Source: Calycina herbarum
Lineage: Eukaryota > Ascomycota > Leotiomycetes > Helotiales > Pezizellaceae
Length of the DNA stretch: 64,000 nucleotides
Assembly (NCBI GenBank): GCA_001414485.1
Contig: LLEY01000177.1
Coordinates: 1-64,000, forward strand
Reading direction: 5' to 3'
The notes beneath the pieces are model-generated. The model had not been told where the DNA came from. It did not search any database and saw only the letters and a program-made list of their open reading frames with translations. The position numbers and the translations under genes were made by a program. Of the stretch, positions 39,292 through 49,616 are shown piece by piece (the first letter of the stretch is position 1; each line of letters starts with the position of its first letter).

Positions 39292-40626
39292 ATGGCCAGC
39301 TCAGCAGATTCAAACGACCTCTCAGTAGCCATTGTTGGGTTAGGCATCGCGGGCGCAACTGTCGCACTTGGTCTTCTCTCACGGGGAATATCCGTAAAAC
39401 TCTACGAACGAGCTTCAGGATGTCAAGAGATAGGAGCTGGTATCGGAATGTCTCCAAATGCTGAAAGGGCAATGTTGCAATTAGATCCTCGAATACATGC
39501 AGTATTTTGGCAGGTAGCGACCCCGAATACTGAAGATTGGTTCCAATATGTGGATGGTTCTAAGGATTCCGGTTCCGGTGATGGTGGGGAATTGCTCTTC
39601 AAAGTTTATCTTGGCAAGAGAGGATTTGAGGGCTGTCGACGTGCAGATCTCCTCGATGAGCTGGCAAAATTACTCCCGAAAGGTTGCCTTGAATTCAACA
39701 AAGAATTGATTGAGATTTTGGATGAAAGTGTAGGGGTCGATGGGAAGAAAACACAGCTCAGATTTCGAGACGGATCTTCTGCCGAAGCGGACATAGTACT
39801 CGGATGTGACGGGCTTCGATCTCAAGTGCGACGACACGTTCTGGGTGTTGAAAACCCAACATCATCTCCCGGCTACACTCACAAGTTTGCTTTCCGTGGA
39901 ATGGTTCCAATTCACAAAGCAAAAGGAAGTTTGAGTGAGGATAAGTGCTCAACGAGGTATATGCATTTGGGCAAGAACGGCCACGTGCTTACTTTCCCTG
40001 TTGCTATGGGTACACTTCTCAACGTGGTAGCTTTCGTCACAGATTCTGAAGAATGGTCAAATGGAGAAAAACTCACTGCTCCAGCCAGAAAAGCAGAAGC
40101 AGCACGTTGTTTCGCAGGTTTCGGTCCTGTTGTCACCACTATCATTGATCTTTTCGATGAGAATCTCGATAAATGGGCCATTTTCGACACTTTCGACCAT
40201 CCAGCACTTACCTTTGTGTCGAAATCAGGTACTACCTGCCTCATTGGCGACTCTGCACATGCTGCTGCTCCGCATCACGGAGCTGGTGCTGGATTTGCGA
40301 TTGAAGACGCCCTCGCAATATCAACAGCCTTGCATGAAGCCAAAATTGTACTCGAGAGCTCCAATGGAATTGACAGACGCTTCGTGTTGAGAAACGCACT
40401 GTCTACATATGAAGAAGTGCGTCTCGAGCGTACCCGATGGCTTATGGGCAGTAGTCGGTTTATTGGAGAGCTTTATGAGTGGCAGGTTCCGGAGTTTGGT
40501 CAGGATCCCAAGCTTTGTTTACCTGTGGAAAAACGTTGTCGGACGATTTGGGATTATGATATCAGTGAGATGGTGAGGAATTCCAAGACTTTGTTCAAGG
40601 CAAAGATTGAGGGTTTAAGTAGCTAG
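39292..40626 (+). CDS. FAD-dependent monooxygenase, AzaH/TropB/SorbC-like
   Basis: An intact single-exon protein of 444 residues, full length for group A flavoprotein monooxygenases. The FAD-binding GLGIAG lies at 16-21, the GCDG motif at 171-174 and the second FAD motif GDSAHAAAPHHGAG at 319-332. Several blocks match, as far as I recall them, the salicylate-hydroxylase-like enzymes that hydroxylate and dearomatise polyketide phenols in azaphilone, tropolone and sorbicillinoid pathways: RGFEGCRRADLLDEL (110-124), RYMHLG (222-227), LLNVVAFVTD and the C-terminal IWDYDI. The enzyme would use NAD(P)H and oxygen in the cytosol. Neighbours fit a tailoring cluster. The family is confident; an azaphilone-type substrate is inference. 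Confidence 0.88.
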   Translation: MASSADSNDLSVAIVGLGIAGATVALGLLSRGISVKLYERASGCQEIGAGIGMSPNAERAMLQLDPRIHAVFWQVATPNTEDWFQYVDGSKDSGSGDGGELLFKVYLGKRGFEGCRRADLLDELAKLLPKGCLEFNKELIEILDESVGVDGKKTQLRFRDGSSAEADIVLGCDGLRSQVRRHVLGVENPTSSPGYTHKFAFRGMVPIHKAKGSLSEDKCSTRYMHLGKNGHVLTFPVAMGTLLNVVAFVTDSEEWSNGEKLTAPARKAEAARCFAGFGPVVTTIIDLFDENLDKWAIFDTFDHPALTFVSKSGTTCLIGDSAHAAAPHHGAGAGFAIEDALAISTALHEAKIVLESSNGIDRRFVLRNALSTYEEVRLERTRWLMGSSRFIGELYEWQVPEFGQDPKLCLPVEKRCRTIWDYDISEMVRNSKTLFKAKIEGLSS

Positions 40627-41501
40627 GTGAATATTCTTGCTTAGAAAGAACGTAGCAAAGATGGTAGCTACACTTAGTCAGTGCTTTTGAGACAATTTCT
40701 TTTGCACACTCCTTGAGACTTTGTCAAGATGTCAGTGGTGATCAGTACTCGCTACCAACAAGGATTCAATTTGAATATATTAGCTTTCGAAGCAGTACGC
40801 CAGAGAGAACCTGGCGGTTGATATATCGGAGCCCCCGGGCGACTAAATCGAACTGCGCCTCGCTTAACACCAGATATTGCCGCCACCCCAGAGGTACTCC
40901 CTTTACATTAACCCCCAAAAAATACAAATCTTTGATTAAAAAGATTTCTTTCATAAGAGTTGAGAGTACTTAAAGACTTTTTTTGAGTAAAAAAGACTAA
41001 GAATTGCGCGAGGGTTGAAATGTGTTGTAATCTAATTGACTTTTATATAAGCTAACCTAGCAAGTCGCTCTTAAATAAGAAGGCAAACAACAGAACTAGA
41101 ATCTACGACATTTAATCACATATTGATATATAAGCTGTAACTCGATGCGACGATGCGACAACGGCCTGGGTAGTACGAAGGGGTATTCTTGGCATCTCGC
41201 TTATTACTACACCATATCTTCTATAACTGGTTTCTCAACCTTTTGGTTCCCCAAGAACAATCAAAATTAGCTTCTAATTTAAGAAATTGCATGTAGCTTG
41301 CTGATTCTATAATCTTAGAAATCGTGGTGTACGCACGCCCTCCGAGTTGATTCCGTCTTAAGCGAGGCGCACTTTATAGTGCGCCAGATTAAAAAGTGCT
41401 ACTGTCATTCACTTGTCTTAAAAGTAAGTCGATTGCAGAATCCGCCTGAATTGTTGGAGAGAGAGAAAATTCAATTTATGATATTATCACATATTTACGT
41501 T
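40627..41501. other. Intergenic region between convergent genes, with inverted repeats
   Basis: No credible gene is seen. A 13-bp perfect inverted pair, GCGCCTCGCTTAA at 40855-40867 and TTAAGCGAGGCGC at 41358-41370, brackets about 500 bp. The right copy overlaps a hairpin (41366-41385, 8-bp arms GGCGCACT/AGTGCGCC, loop TTAT). This could be a small non-autonomous element or a 3'-end structure. Confidence 0.4.
41366..41385. repeat. Perfect 8-bp-arm hairpin
   Basis: GGCGCACT, loop TTAT, AGTGCGCC. It lies about 120 bp beyond the P450 stop codon and overlaps the right copy of the 13-bp inverted pair. Confidence 0.5.
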
Positions 41502-43209
41502 TCAACTTCTCAGTTCAATCAAACACCTGCGACCAGATGGGCTCATAAAAACCCATGCCTCCTGCCCCATATCACCATCGGACATTCCCTCCCTCGAAGA
41601 CACACTAGCCTGTGGCCATCTACGAAAGAAATGGGTTGTTGCACATCGCAACTCCATTTGAGCGAGGTTGATTCCCACACATGCTAATATGACATCTATG
41701 GGTGACGTATTCTGTATAGCATGACATGGACTATAGAGTGACTTACATCCAACCCCAGCTCCAAAACCCATGAAAGTATCGTTCATCTCTTTATTTGGGT
41801 TGATCCATCTGTCGGGATCAAATCTAGGAGATGTGTTAGTCAAGCACGTAGATATTTGTTAGGAACAAGGCCCATAATTACCTCAGCGGAGCCGGATAGT
41901 AATCTGCCCGGCGGTACAAGCTATAACACTGAGTAGAAATTGTAGTCCTTGCAGGCATGAAATGTCCCAAAAAGTGAGCACCACCCGTTGGAACGGCTCT
42001 GCGTAAGACAGATGGGACACCACAATAGGGTCTGACCGCCTCCTTCATGACGCGATTGAGGTACGGCAGATCCCGCACGTCTTGATGTATGAAGTCTGGA
42101 CGAAGTTGGGAGACCTCAGCCACGAGTTTGTCGCGAATTTGAGGGTTCTTACAGACGGCCCAGATCATGAACGAGAGTGTCGAGGCAGTCGTGTGAGTTC
42201 CGGCCGTGATATTGGAGCCGGCTAGATCAAGGATCTGGCGGTCTGTGAAGCCCTTGTCGCCATTTTCAAAGAGGGGAGTGAAGAGTGTTGGTTTTGGATT
42301 CTCATCTTGAAGAAGACTTTTGTAGGCTCTGAGTGTGTCGGTTGCCCATTTGTTTACTCGAGGGCCAATGTTTAAGAGACTGGCGAACATGGGAAATCTA
42401 AGCCATGATGCAATGATCACGTATGTAGGCATTGTGGTTCTTATCGCGTGGATGGGACCGAGTCCGTTGAGATAATCCATCATGTATTGGTTTTCTTCCT
42501 GGTTCTCCAGAATATTCACACTTGCCCCGTAACTGAGCTCGGTTATGATATCCAGGGTCATATACATCCAGAGAGTGAGAATATCAGTGCAACCCCTTTC
42601 ATTCATTTGCTTCTCCATCGAGTCCAAAGCTAAAGCCATCTTTTCTGAGACCACGGGTTCGAGTTTCTGGAGATAATTGTCCTGGAATGGTCCGCCAAGA
42701 AGACGACGCCACGCGGTATGCATATCAGCATCTGTGATGTTCATGAGGGTACGGACACCTGGAGGCGCCAAACTCAGATACCAGTCTGATTTAAGATAGG
42801 CTTTGCTAGTCCTGTGTATTTTGCGCACCGCCTCAATGTCAGAGATGTCGACTTCCTGGGGATTGGAGCGCACAATATGGCCTTTCGGATGTCAGCATAT
42901 GTTCGCTGGGAAAATTCGAATAAACAGGGTTCGCGAACCGTATTTCTCATGAAGCTCATGAACATATGCATGTTTTTTCCCTTTCACATAGTAATATTTT
43001 TCAACAACATCAGTCCACCTCGTATGCCAGGGGCCAGGCAGTTTGGAAAGGGGATTTGTATATGCGCGGTAAGCTGCTATAGAGATAAACCATGAAATAA
43101 CGAGTCCAGGAATAATTGCCCACAGTGGCGCAATAGAGGTCAGTGCCCATTTGCTGTTGCTCGATAACATGATTGCTTCCGATGCGATGATTAGATCTGG
43201 AGGCATCAC
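41502..43209 (-). CDS. Cytochrome P450 monooxygenase
   Basis: Four exons on the minus strand: 43209-42939, 42881-41882, 41823-41747, 41683-41502. They sum to 1,530 nt (509 residues), in frame throughout. Introns are 57, 58 and 63 bp. The N-terminus has a membrane anchor (about residues 21-47) and a proline-rich hinge LPGPW (57-61). The I-helix reads AGTHTT, the ExxR motif is EAVR, and FDPDRW follows. Removing the last intron restores the heme loop FGAGVGSCVG, which fits FxxGxxxCxG exactly. The enzyme should sit on the endoplasmic reticulum and oxidise a small molecule with a reductase partner. It is convergent with the FAD monooxygenase and divergent from the oxidase pseudogene. The His in the I-helix, where Asp/Glu is usual, is noteworthy. 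The subfamily is not determined. Confidence 0.88.
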
Positions 43210-43902
43210 GTTAAAACCCCTTCAGACAAAATGAAATGGAACTATTTACCTTTGTGTGCGTCAATATTGTGAATTACCTCTATAGATCTCAAGAAAGCTT
43301 GCCATCAAAATAAGCAGCGATGAGATAGACACCAGGTGATGATACCTCTCTCTGCGCTAATATAATGCTTTGAATATGACAAACGGAGTAATTAATGTAA
43401 GAGAACACTCTCTTCAAAGCCATTATTGCAATTGAGCTTGATACCTTAATTACAAGTTTTGATCTTAGGCTGAATTTATATTAACCAGTAAAAACTTCGC
43501 TTGCTTCAAAGATAAGTTTTGTTGTTCCATCTGGTTTTTCCTTGAGGGAACATGGAATATCACAAAGTCCGGTGATAAATGTCCGGTACTCCGTACCGTG
43601 CATTGCCAACTTTTCTAAATATAAGATTTCCTGATTAGATAATATAAATCCTGGTTCTAGGTTTTTAGTTAGCTAGTTTGACCATTATATTTATTTGCTC
43701 CACATAGATCCTGCATCTTCTAGTGTTTCTGTTCAGATAGCATCATATATTTGTTTTCTCCGAGGGGTCGGTTGCATCCTATTTCAGAGATAACCATTAG
43801 ATACTCCGGCTGTTCTGCTCGTAGGGATAAATCATCTTGGAGATAATTAAGATAGGGCTTTGGCATGAGTGGGCTACGATAACCTTCACATTCATTGCCA
43901 AT
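43210..43902. promoter_or_regulatory. Divergent intergenic region, P450/FAD oxidase pseudogene
   Basis: About 690 bp of gene-like composition lies between the two divergent starts. It presumably contains both promoters. No specific site was recognised. Confidence 0.35.
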
Positions 43903-44560
43903 ATGAGACTTTTGCTGCTTGTTCCTTTTGTTGCCTTTGGGCCAATCGCAAGTGCCAATAAACGCGATTTATTTGACGCCAAGAATTATCTCAGCAGCGA
44001 CGTGATCATTCGCGACGTCGCAGTGATAGGAGGAGGATCATCCGGAACATACAGTGCTATCAATCTGCAATTGCTTGGGCAGAGTGTGGCGGTGGTGGAG
44101 CGAGACGATTATCTCGGTGGTCACGTAAACACCCATACCGATTCCAGCATCGGGAGCAACATCCGACTACGGCGTTCAAGCCTTCTACAACATCCCAACA
44201 ACCCAAAACTTCTTCAATCATTTCAACGTGGCTACCACCCAATATGAAGATCCCCCAAATACAACTTACGCATTTGCAGACTTCAGCACGGGGAAGCCGA
44301 TTGCCTTCACAGGCAGCCAGAATCTAACAGGATGAATTCAACAGCTCGACAGATTTCCGTGGTTGGACTTCAATTACAACATGACTTAGCCAGTCGACGA
44401 AGACCTTTTACTGCCACTGAATGATTTTCTTGCCAAGTACAATTTGACAGACAATGCCTTCTATCTATACTTTTCGGCTTCAGGCCTTTCTAATCCTCTT
44501 CAGCGCGCAACTTTGGATGTAATGAAGATGGTCGATCCTGCGTACTTTCTAAGGCTTATA
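43903..44560 (+). pseudogene. Secreted FAD-dependent (amine-oxidase-like) oxidoreductase, broken
   Basis: The frame starts at MRLLLLVPFVAFGPIASA, a signal peptide. It continues into a Rossmann FAD-binding site (DVAVIGGGSSGTYSAINL) and ERDDYLGGHVNT, typical of the flavin amine oxidoreductase superfamily. At 44163-44164 there is one extra base. Shifting frame restores a family-like DYGVQAFYN block. After that come an in-frame TGA (44333-44335) and TAG (44387-44389); the TAG fits CAG with a CpA-to-TpA change. Family-like sequence ends about 44560, where it runs into RIP-type AT-rich DNA, leaving roughly the N-terminal half. The gene is clearly dead. Related FAD oxidases occur in azaphilone clusters, but this equivalence is inference. 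Confidence 0.8.
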
Positions 44561-44702
44561 ATATAAAATATCTACTTTTTAATATAACTATTAATATTTA
44601 TATTAATATAATTAGATTATATAGATTTCTTATTAACTAGAAATACCTTATAAGAATTATATAGCTAAAGAAGCTTATATTATTATTTCTATATAAAAGA
44701 CT
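44561..44702. other. RIP-type AT-rich junction sequence
   Basis: TA-rich sequence joins the broken oxidase to the foldback element. The missing 3' half of the oxidase is not recognisable here. Confidence 0.5.
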
Positions 44703-45138
44703 TAACGTGGTTTATTAGCGAGTCGATTATATCACCGAGTCGATTACTAAAAATACATATAAAAAACGTCTGTGCAACCCTAGTAAAAATCTGTAATTCT
44801 TAATAAAAATTAATAAAATTAAAAAATCTACTTTATTACTGTATAAATAAGTAATATTAAAAAATTTTGAACGCTTACTAGCTATAACTAACGATTCGCT
44901 TAAAATTACCCCTGTATTTATAGATTTTTTTTAATTTCTTTAATAACTTAGCTATTATAATTAGTTAGTATCTAAGATTTCTAATATTATTTACATATAT
45001 AGTAATAAAGTAAGGTTTTTAATTTTATTAATTTTTATTAAGAATTACAGATTTTTACTAGGGTTACACAGACGTTTTTTATATGTATTTTTAGTAATCG
45101 ACTCGGTGATATAATCGACTCGCTGATAAACCACGTTA
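44703..45138. mobile_element. Foldback MITE with ~118-bp terminal inverted repeats
   Basis: The 436-bp element begins TAACGTGGTTTATTAGCGAG and ends in the reverse complement. Terminal repeats 44703-44820 and 45021-45138 match at about 116 of 118 positions, and weaker pairing continues further inward. The outer terminus and the duplicated GAGTCGATTA motif resemble the ends of the pogo-like elements, so it is probably mobilised by such a transposase. It has TA duplications at both ends and no ORF. Confidence 0.85.
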
Positions 45139-45389
45139 TATATAAAAGCTTCTTCTATTGTATCTAAATCTACTATAACTTAAGTTAAAGAAGAGATATT
45201 ATTTCTAGCTAAAGTATATAGTAAAATCAAGTATTCTAAGTTAGTATAAAGAGAGAAGATATAGAGGTTCTTTTTATAACTTAAGTAGAAGACTACTTCT
45301 TTTCCTTCTTATTATTCTATAATATAGTAGAATAGATATAAGATTAGTAATTTAGATAGTTATACTAGTTATATAGCTTATATAGGTTA

Positions 45390-46620
45390 TAATACACTTT
45401 ACGTACTTCTCTTTCTACCTTAGTCTTAGATCTCTTATTTGATTAGACGTCTTTCTTCCTTTATATTATACTTATAGATAAAACAGAGACACTTAGATCT
45501 ATAGCGTCGCTGTTGCTAATAGTAGTATAAGACTGGTTCGTTGTTATAGAGAGGTAAAATGCGTAAGTTAAGTTAGTAGGTTTCTTCTTCTTATAGTATT
45601 CTGGGTTTGATAGTCTATAGTTATTATTAAGTTCTCTGATTGTGTTGATGTATATGTCAATGTCTGGAGGGATTTCTGGTTTTCGGAGGAAGAAGAGTCA
45701 GTAAAGGATATCTCTATGAACTGCGCGGCGTAGGTGAGAGATATTTGCTATACCATCCCAGCCAGTGCGGTTGGCTACGGCGTACTATTCGGGAAGGAAG
45801 GTCGACATAGGTCTATTACCCTGTTCTATATTAAATATCTGGTTTTATGCTGTAGTAGCATTGTCGTTGCCTCTATATACTGACTTGAGCATATCAAGTA
45901 TTGAATTGACATCTACAAATGTGATAGTGCCTTTAACAACTCCGTGTGCGATTTGGTCGTACGCTTTAGATATAAGACATATAACTACATAGCCTATCCG
46001 TTGTTGCTCAGTCTCTCTCCAATCGCTATTCATCTAGAGCTTAAGCTCCAATTTCTCAAGGAATATCGGGAGTAGCGTATGATTTTCGCCTGTGAATGGT
46101 ATAGGGATGAGGTGAGAGGGTGTGCGTTTGGCCGAAGTTTCTAAAGTCATCAAGCCTGTAATTGTGGCTTGGTATACGTCCCTCTCTCCAGTTATGGTCA
46201 ACATAGCCTTGTTTTTTTCGTGGTTGTTGTATAATACATCTCCAAGTCGGGGTTTCAGTTCGGCTAGTTCTGTCTCCAGTTCCGTCAGATGCGTTAGGGC
46301 TTTGAAAACTTCTGCTATAAGGGCGTCGGGGGTTGAGAGGTATACTCTCCCGATTTGGGTGCTGGGTATAGAGGAGGCATTGATAGTTGAGAGTAGAGGG
46401 TATATCGCTGGTTCAGATAGGGTAGAGGAGGGTCTTTCGGGTTTGTTGTTGGGGGATTATGGGGATGTAGGTATTGGGGTTTGTTCTAGGGTAGAGGATA
46501 CCATCGTGGTGTTCGTCAGTTTGTCAGTTCGTTGGTTCGCTGGTTTGTTGATCTGTTGTTTTGTCGATCTGTTGGTTTAGGGTTATTTGTTGTAGTAAAG
46601 AGTTGAGGATCGTGATGTCG
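45390..46620 (-). mobile_element. Retrotransposon gag remnant, lightly mutated
   Basis: The minus-strand translation gives blocks typical of fungal LTR-retrotransposon gag in the right order but different frames: FTGENHTLLPIFLEKLELKL, MNSDWRETEQQRIGYVVICL (start near 46033), KAYDQIAHGVVKGTITFVDV, then NIEQGNRPMSTFLPE, ANRTGWDGIANISHLRRAVHR and, near 45500, a DAIDLSVSVLS block. Frameshifts and stops separate them. The section from 45600 to 46600 keeps near-normal base composition, whereas 45139-45500 is AT-rich. No LTRs or pol were found, so only a fragment remains. Confidence 0.6.
46505..46585 (+). repeat. GTT-rich low-complexity tract
   Basis: Degenerate repeats of the type GTTNGTTGRTTTG occupy about 80 bp inside the gag remnant, in the low-complexity N-terminal part of the frame. 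Confidence 0.5.
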
Positions 46621-46759
46621 TAGTTATAGGGAATTCGGTAATCAATGTGAAGGTACAAGTGCAAGGTCAAGGACAATTGCGACTTAGGTAATTAGATTGA
46701 TTACAAGTGATAGAAGAGATCTTAAGAAAACTCTAGCTTTAAGGAAAATATTATAATAT

Positions 46760-47034
46760 TCATAAAGTGATGCCATTCATAAAAGGAGTTACATGATCAG
46801 AACCACTGACAGTTACAGTATTTTTAGATACCCCAAGCTTCTTCGCAGCTTCGTATAGAGACTTATATAACTGACACTGGACTCCTAACACTGCTTCATT
46901 AACTAGAGCATCGACTTTAGCTGCAGTTTGGCTTTTTTGGCGTACCATTGTTGAACAAATTCAGTTTTGGTTGGGTGGTACCCCCTAATTAGACGCACTA
47001 CGTGATTAGACGCATTACGTGATGACTTACGTTA
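46760..47034 (-). mobile_element. 5' end of a pogo-like element next to the regulator gene
   Basis: The minus-strand frame from 46948 (MVRQKSQTAAKVDALVNEAV) continues SLYEAAKKLGVSKNTV, a psq-type helix-turn-helix as found at the N-terminus of pogo-like transposases. It stops after 62 codons. Upstream, reading from 47034, the terminus TAACGT is followed by a duplicated motif ACGTARTGCGTCTAAT (46985-47022), the architecture of the other pogo elements here. The rest of the transposase and the other terminus are missing. Confidence 0.65.
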
Positions 47035-47183
47035 CTCAGACTAGTTAGGTACCTAGGTGGTATGTTGGTAGGGTTGCTTATGCTCAACGCCGAGTACTAT
47101 CTCCTAGAGCTTGAGCGGGATCAAATTCTGTTTCCGATCTATCGCAAAGAGATATAGCTCAACCTACAAAACCACAAATCCCA

Positions 47184-49616
47184 ATGGCGGGCTCCCGACA
47201 ACAGCCTGGAATTGTAAGCTTTCTGCTTTGCTTATGTTTCAATCCATCATCTTCAGAGAACAGCAAACTAATTTTCGAAGGCCTGCGAAAATTGCAGAGC
47301 AAGGAAGCTCAAATGTAGCAGGAGGCCGCCATACTGCGATCAATGCCAAGATTATGGCATTGAGTGCAACTTCAATCAGGATCGACATAGACGAGGTCCT
47401 AAGAAGGGACATTTGAAAGCAGTGCAGAATCGTCTTGGTGGGTATATTGAACCCAGCGAGATCTTGGCTTACCGTGAACCGCCCAGCTACCTTGGAGGCT
47501 CTTGTTGGTCCAAGAGCAATTCCAACTGAGACAGAGAACAGCACGGCAGAAAAAGCGCAAGATGTTTTATCAGAGAAAGAAAACCAAACTCAACTTCAAA
47601 CTCTCAACCAATCCCATAATCAAGGGGACTTGGTGTTGTCGGATATAGACCGCATCTACGAAACAAGCTCGACGACTCCCTTAGAGGCTCACAAACCTTT
47701 TGATTTTGGTGAATGTGGGATTTCTGGATCGCCACAAAGTTTTGGGGAACAAGACCAGAGTCAAACCCAGACAGGGATGAACAGCATGTTCGATCTCACC
47801 CTCGATCTTGCTAATCTGCCATTGGGAAATATGGTCTTTTATGGGTGTACTAACACGAATGCCGGTCAATCTCTAGGACAGAGACTTTCGTTTGTTTCTG
47901 CGGATTTGATGTTGTCGGATTTTGCTGTCGCAGAACTGTGAGTTTCTACCTCGTCGCTCTTCTTGCTCCCTGCAATCATGTGTTAGCGATTCGATAACTT
48001 ATGAGACTAAGCTTACATAAGTATATGGAATCATAGAAATCAGCTCTACTTCGACCGCGTCCATCCTATAATACTAATAATACACCAAGGGCGGTATTTC
48101 TATCGATCAACGGAGAAAAGTAACCCAGCATATGCAGCCCTCCAGTATGCAATGTGGGCACTTACGACATGTGCGTCCGCGCAGTATCAAGAACTGAGAG
48201 AAAGATTACATGCCCACGCACGTCTGGTGCTTGAAGGAATGGACTACGATGAATCTTCCTCAGCATCACCAAGTGTTGAACAAGCACAAGCATGGATACT
48301 AATAACGCACTACGAATTTTGTTATATGAACCCTCAGCGGGCGTGGATCACCATGGGTCGAGCAATTCGAGTTATCCAGTTGTTGAGATTGCATGAGCTC
48401 GACAGACAAACAATAGCGCCGATCGACCAATCTGCAGAGGACTGGAACATTCTCGAGGATCAGAGGCGGACGTTTTGGGGGGCATATACCCTAGACCTCT
48501 ACGTTAACTTCTGTAACAATCGGCCCTTGGGGTTTCAAGAAGAAACGGTAATATACTATGATCTTACATTAGCTCCAAAGTTATATTTACGGAATTGGAA
48601 TCTAAACTTGTGATAACAGATTTGCACACGTCTTCCTGCGCCTGATGCGGACTTCCAACACAGCAGTCCGGTTCTGATGGATTTTCTCCCAGCAGCAATC
48701 GAATCATCTGGGCTGAGAATGTTACCGCCCTTCACAGAAAACATCGTTCTAACGACACTGTATAGGCGCAGTCTGTCACAGAAGAATAAAATCAGATCTG
48801 TGGATAACAATGAAGAAGTGGGCTCTGCGAATTTACCAAGGTGCCAATGGCTCTACCAGACGGTGCAAAAGCGGTTGGCCCTCCTAAAGCCCTCCCCGTC
48901 ATCAGTAGAACTTTTCGACTCGATGCGACTGTTCACCAACATCCTGGCTCATGCAGTCCTGATACAACTGTCAGAAGAGATGGAGACTCAGAGTGTGGAG
49001 ACAAACCAGCAGATGCTGTCAACAGCGCTTGATTCTGCATGTGAGCTTGTCCGCCTTGCCAAAATCTTGACGAAAACGAGCCTGTTTAAGGTGAGTCCCG
49101 CAAGCGAAGCGAGACTTGACTCGGGTAAGGAGTACATGTGCAAATCCAGCTAACCAGGACGTCCAGGCGCACAAATGTTCGCTAACGTTTATATGGACTG
49201 CTGTGAAATTTTTCCGAGATCACAGCGATCTGCCGTCCCTCACTGCGATCACGAATGCAGCAAGAGAACAATGTATCAAGGATTTGATCGAAGTATTAAG
49301 GATCCTACAACATGGAAACAATTTGGCGAAGGAGTATTTGGCCATGTTAGAGGGAGATGAAGCACCAGCAGATGTATGGGACTTTACTTCATTAGAGCGG
49401 GGTTATGATAAATCATGTAACATATTTTCTTTGGGCACTATTCACTGTAGGCATGTGCACTATTGCACCTCGGTTAAAAGTACTATACTAGTACTGGCTA
49501 GCGCGCTTTCAAAGCTGCCCCTCCGATACGGACTAAATCAGCATTTGACAAGTCCTCCTTCTCAAATCCATGCACAACCTGTTCCAAAATTGCTGCAGAG
49601 AGCTCTGTACGACTGA
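47184..49616 (+). CDS. Zn2Cys6 transcription factor with fungal_trans domain
   Basis: Six exons: 47184-47213, 47281-47437, 47487-47937, 48037-48547, 48620-49090, 49167-49616. They sum to 2,070 nt (689 residues), in frame. The short first exon MAGSRQQPGI joins directly to the binuclear zinc cluster ACENCRARKLKC...CDQCQDYGIEC (Cys12, 15, 22, 29, 32, 39), which supports this start. The fungal_trans domain (PF04082 type) starts near NQLYFDRVHPILPIIHQG and continues through HELDRQ and EDQRRTFWGAYTLDLY. The protein is nuclear and probably the pathway-specific activator of the surrounding cluster; that is inference from position. Only about 150 bp separate the start codon from a transposon end. The C-terminus is uncertain: as drawn it overlaps the convergent oxidoreductase by about 120 bp, and an earlier end or extra intron is possible. 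Confidence 0.85.

Noticed and set aside
46122..46580. 152-codon plus-strand ORF over the gag remnant
   Set aside because: It is serine/valine-rich, with a cysteine/phenylalanine tail generated by the GTT-rich low-complexity tract. The minus-strand gag blocks explain the region.
49417..49450. Possible last intron of the regulator (GTAACA ... TAG)
   Set aside because: At 34 bp it is shorter than plausible for this genome, and there is no convincing branch site.
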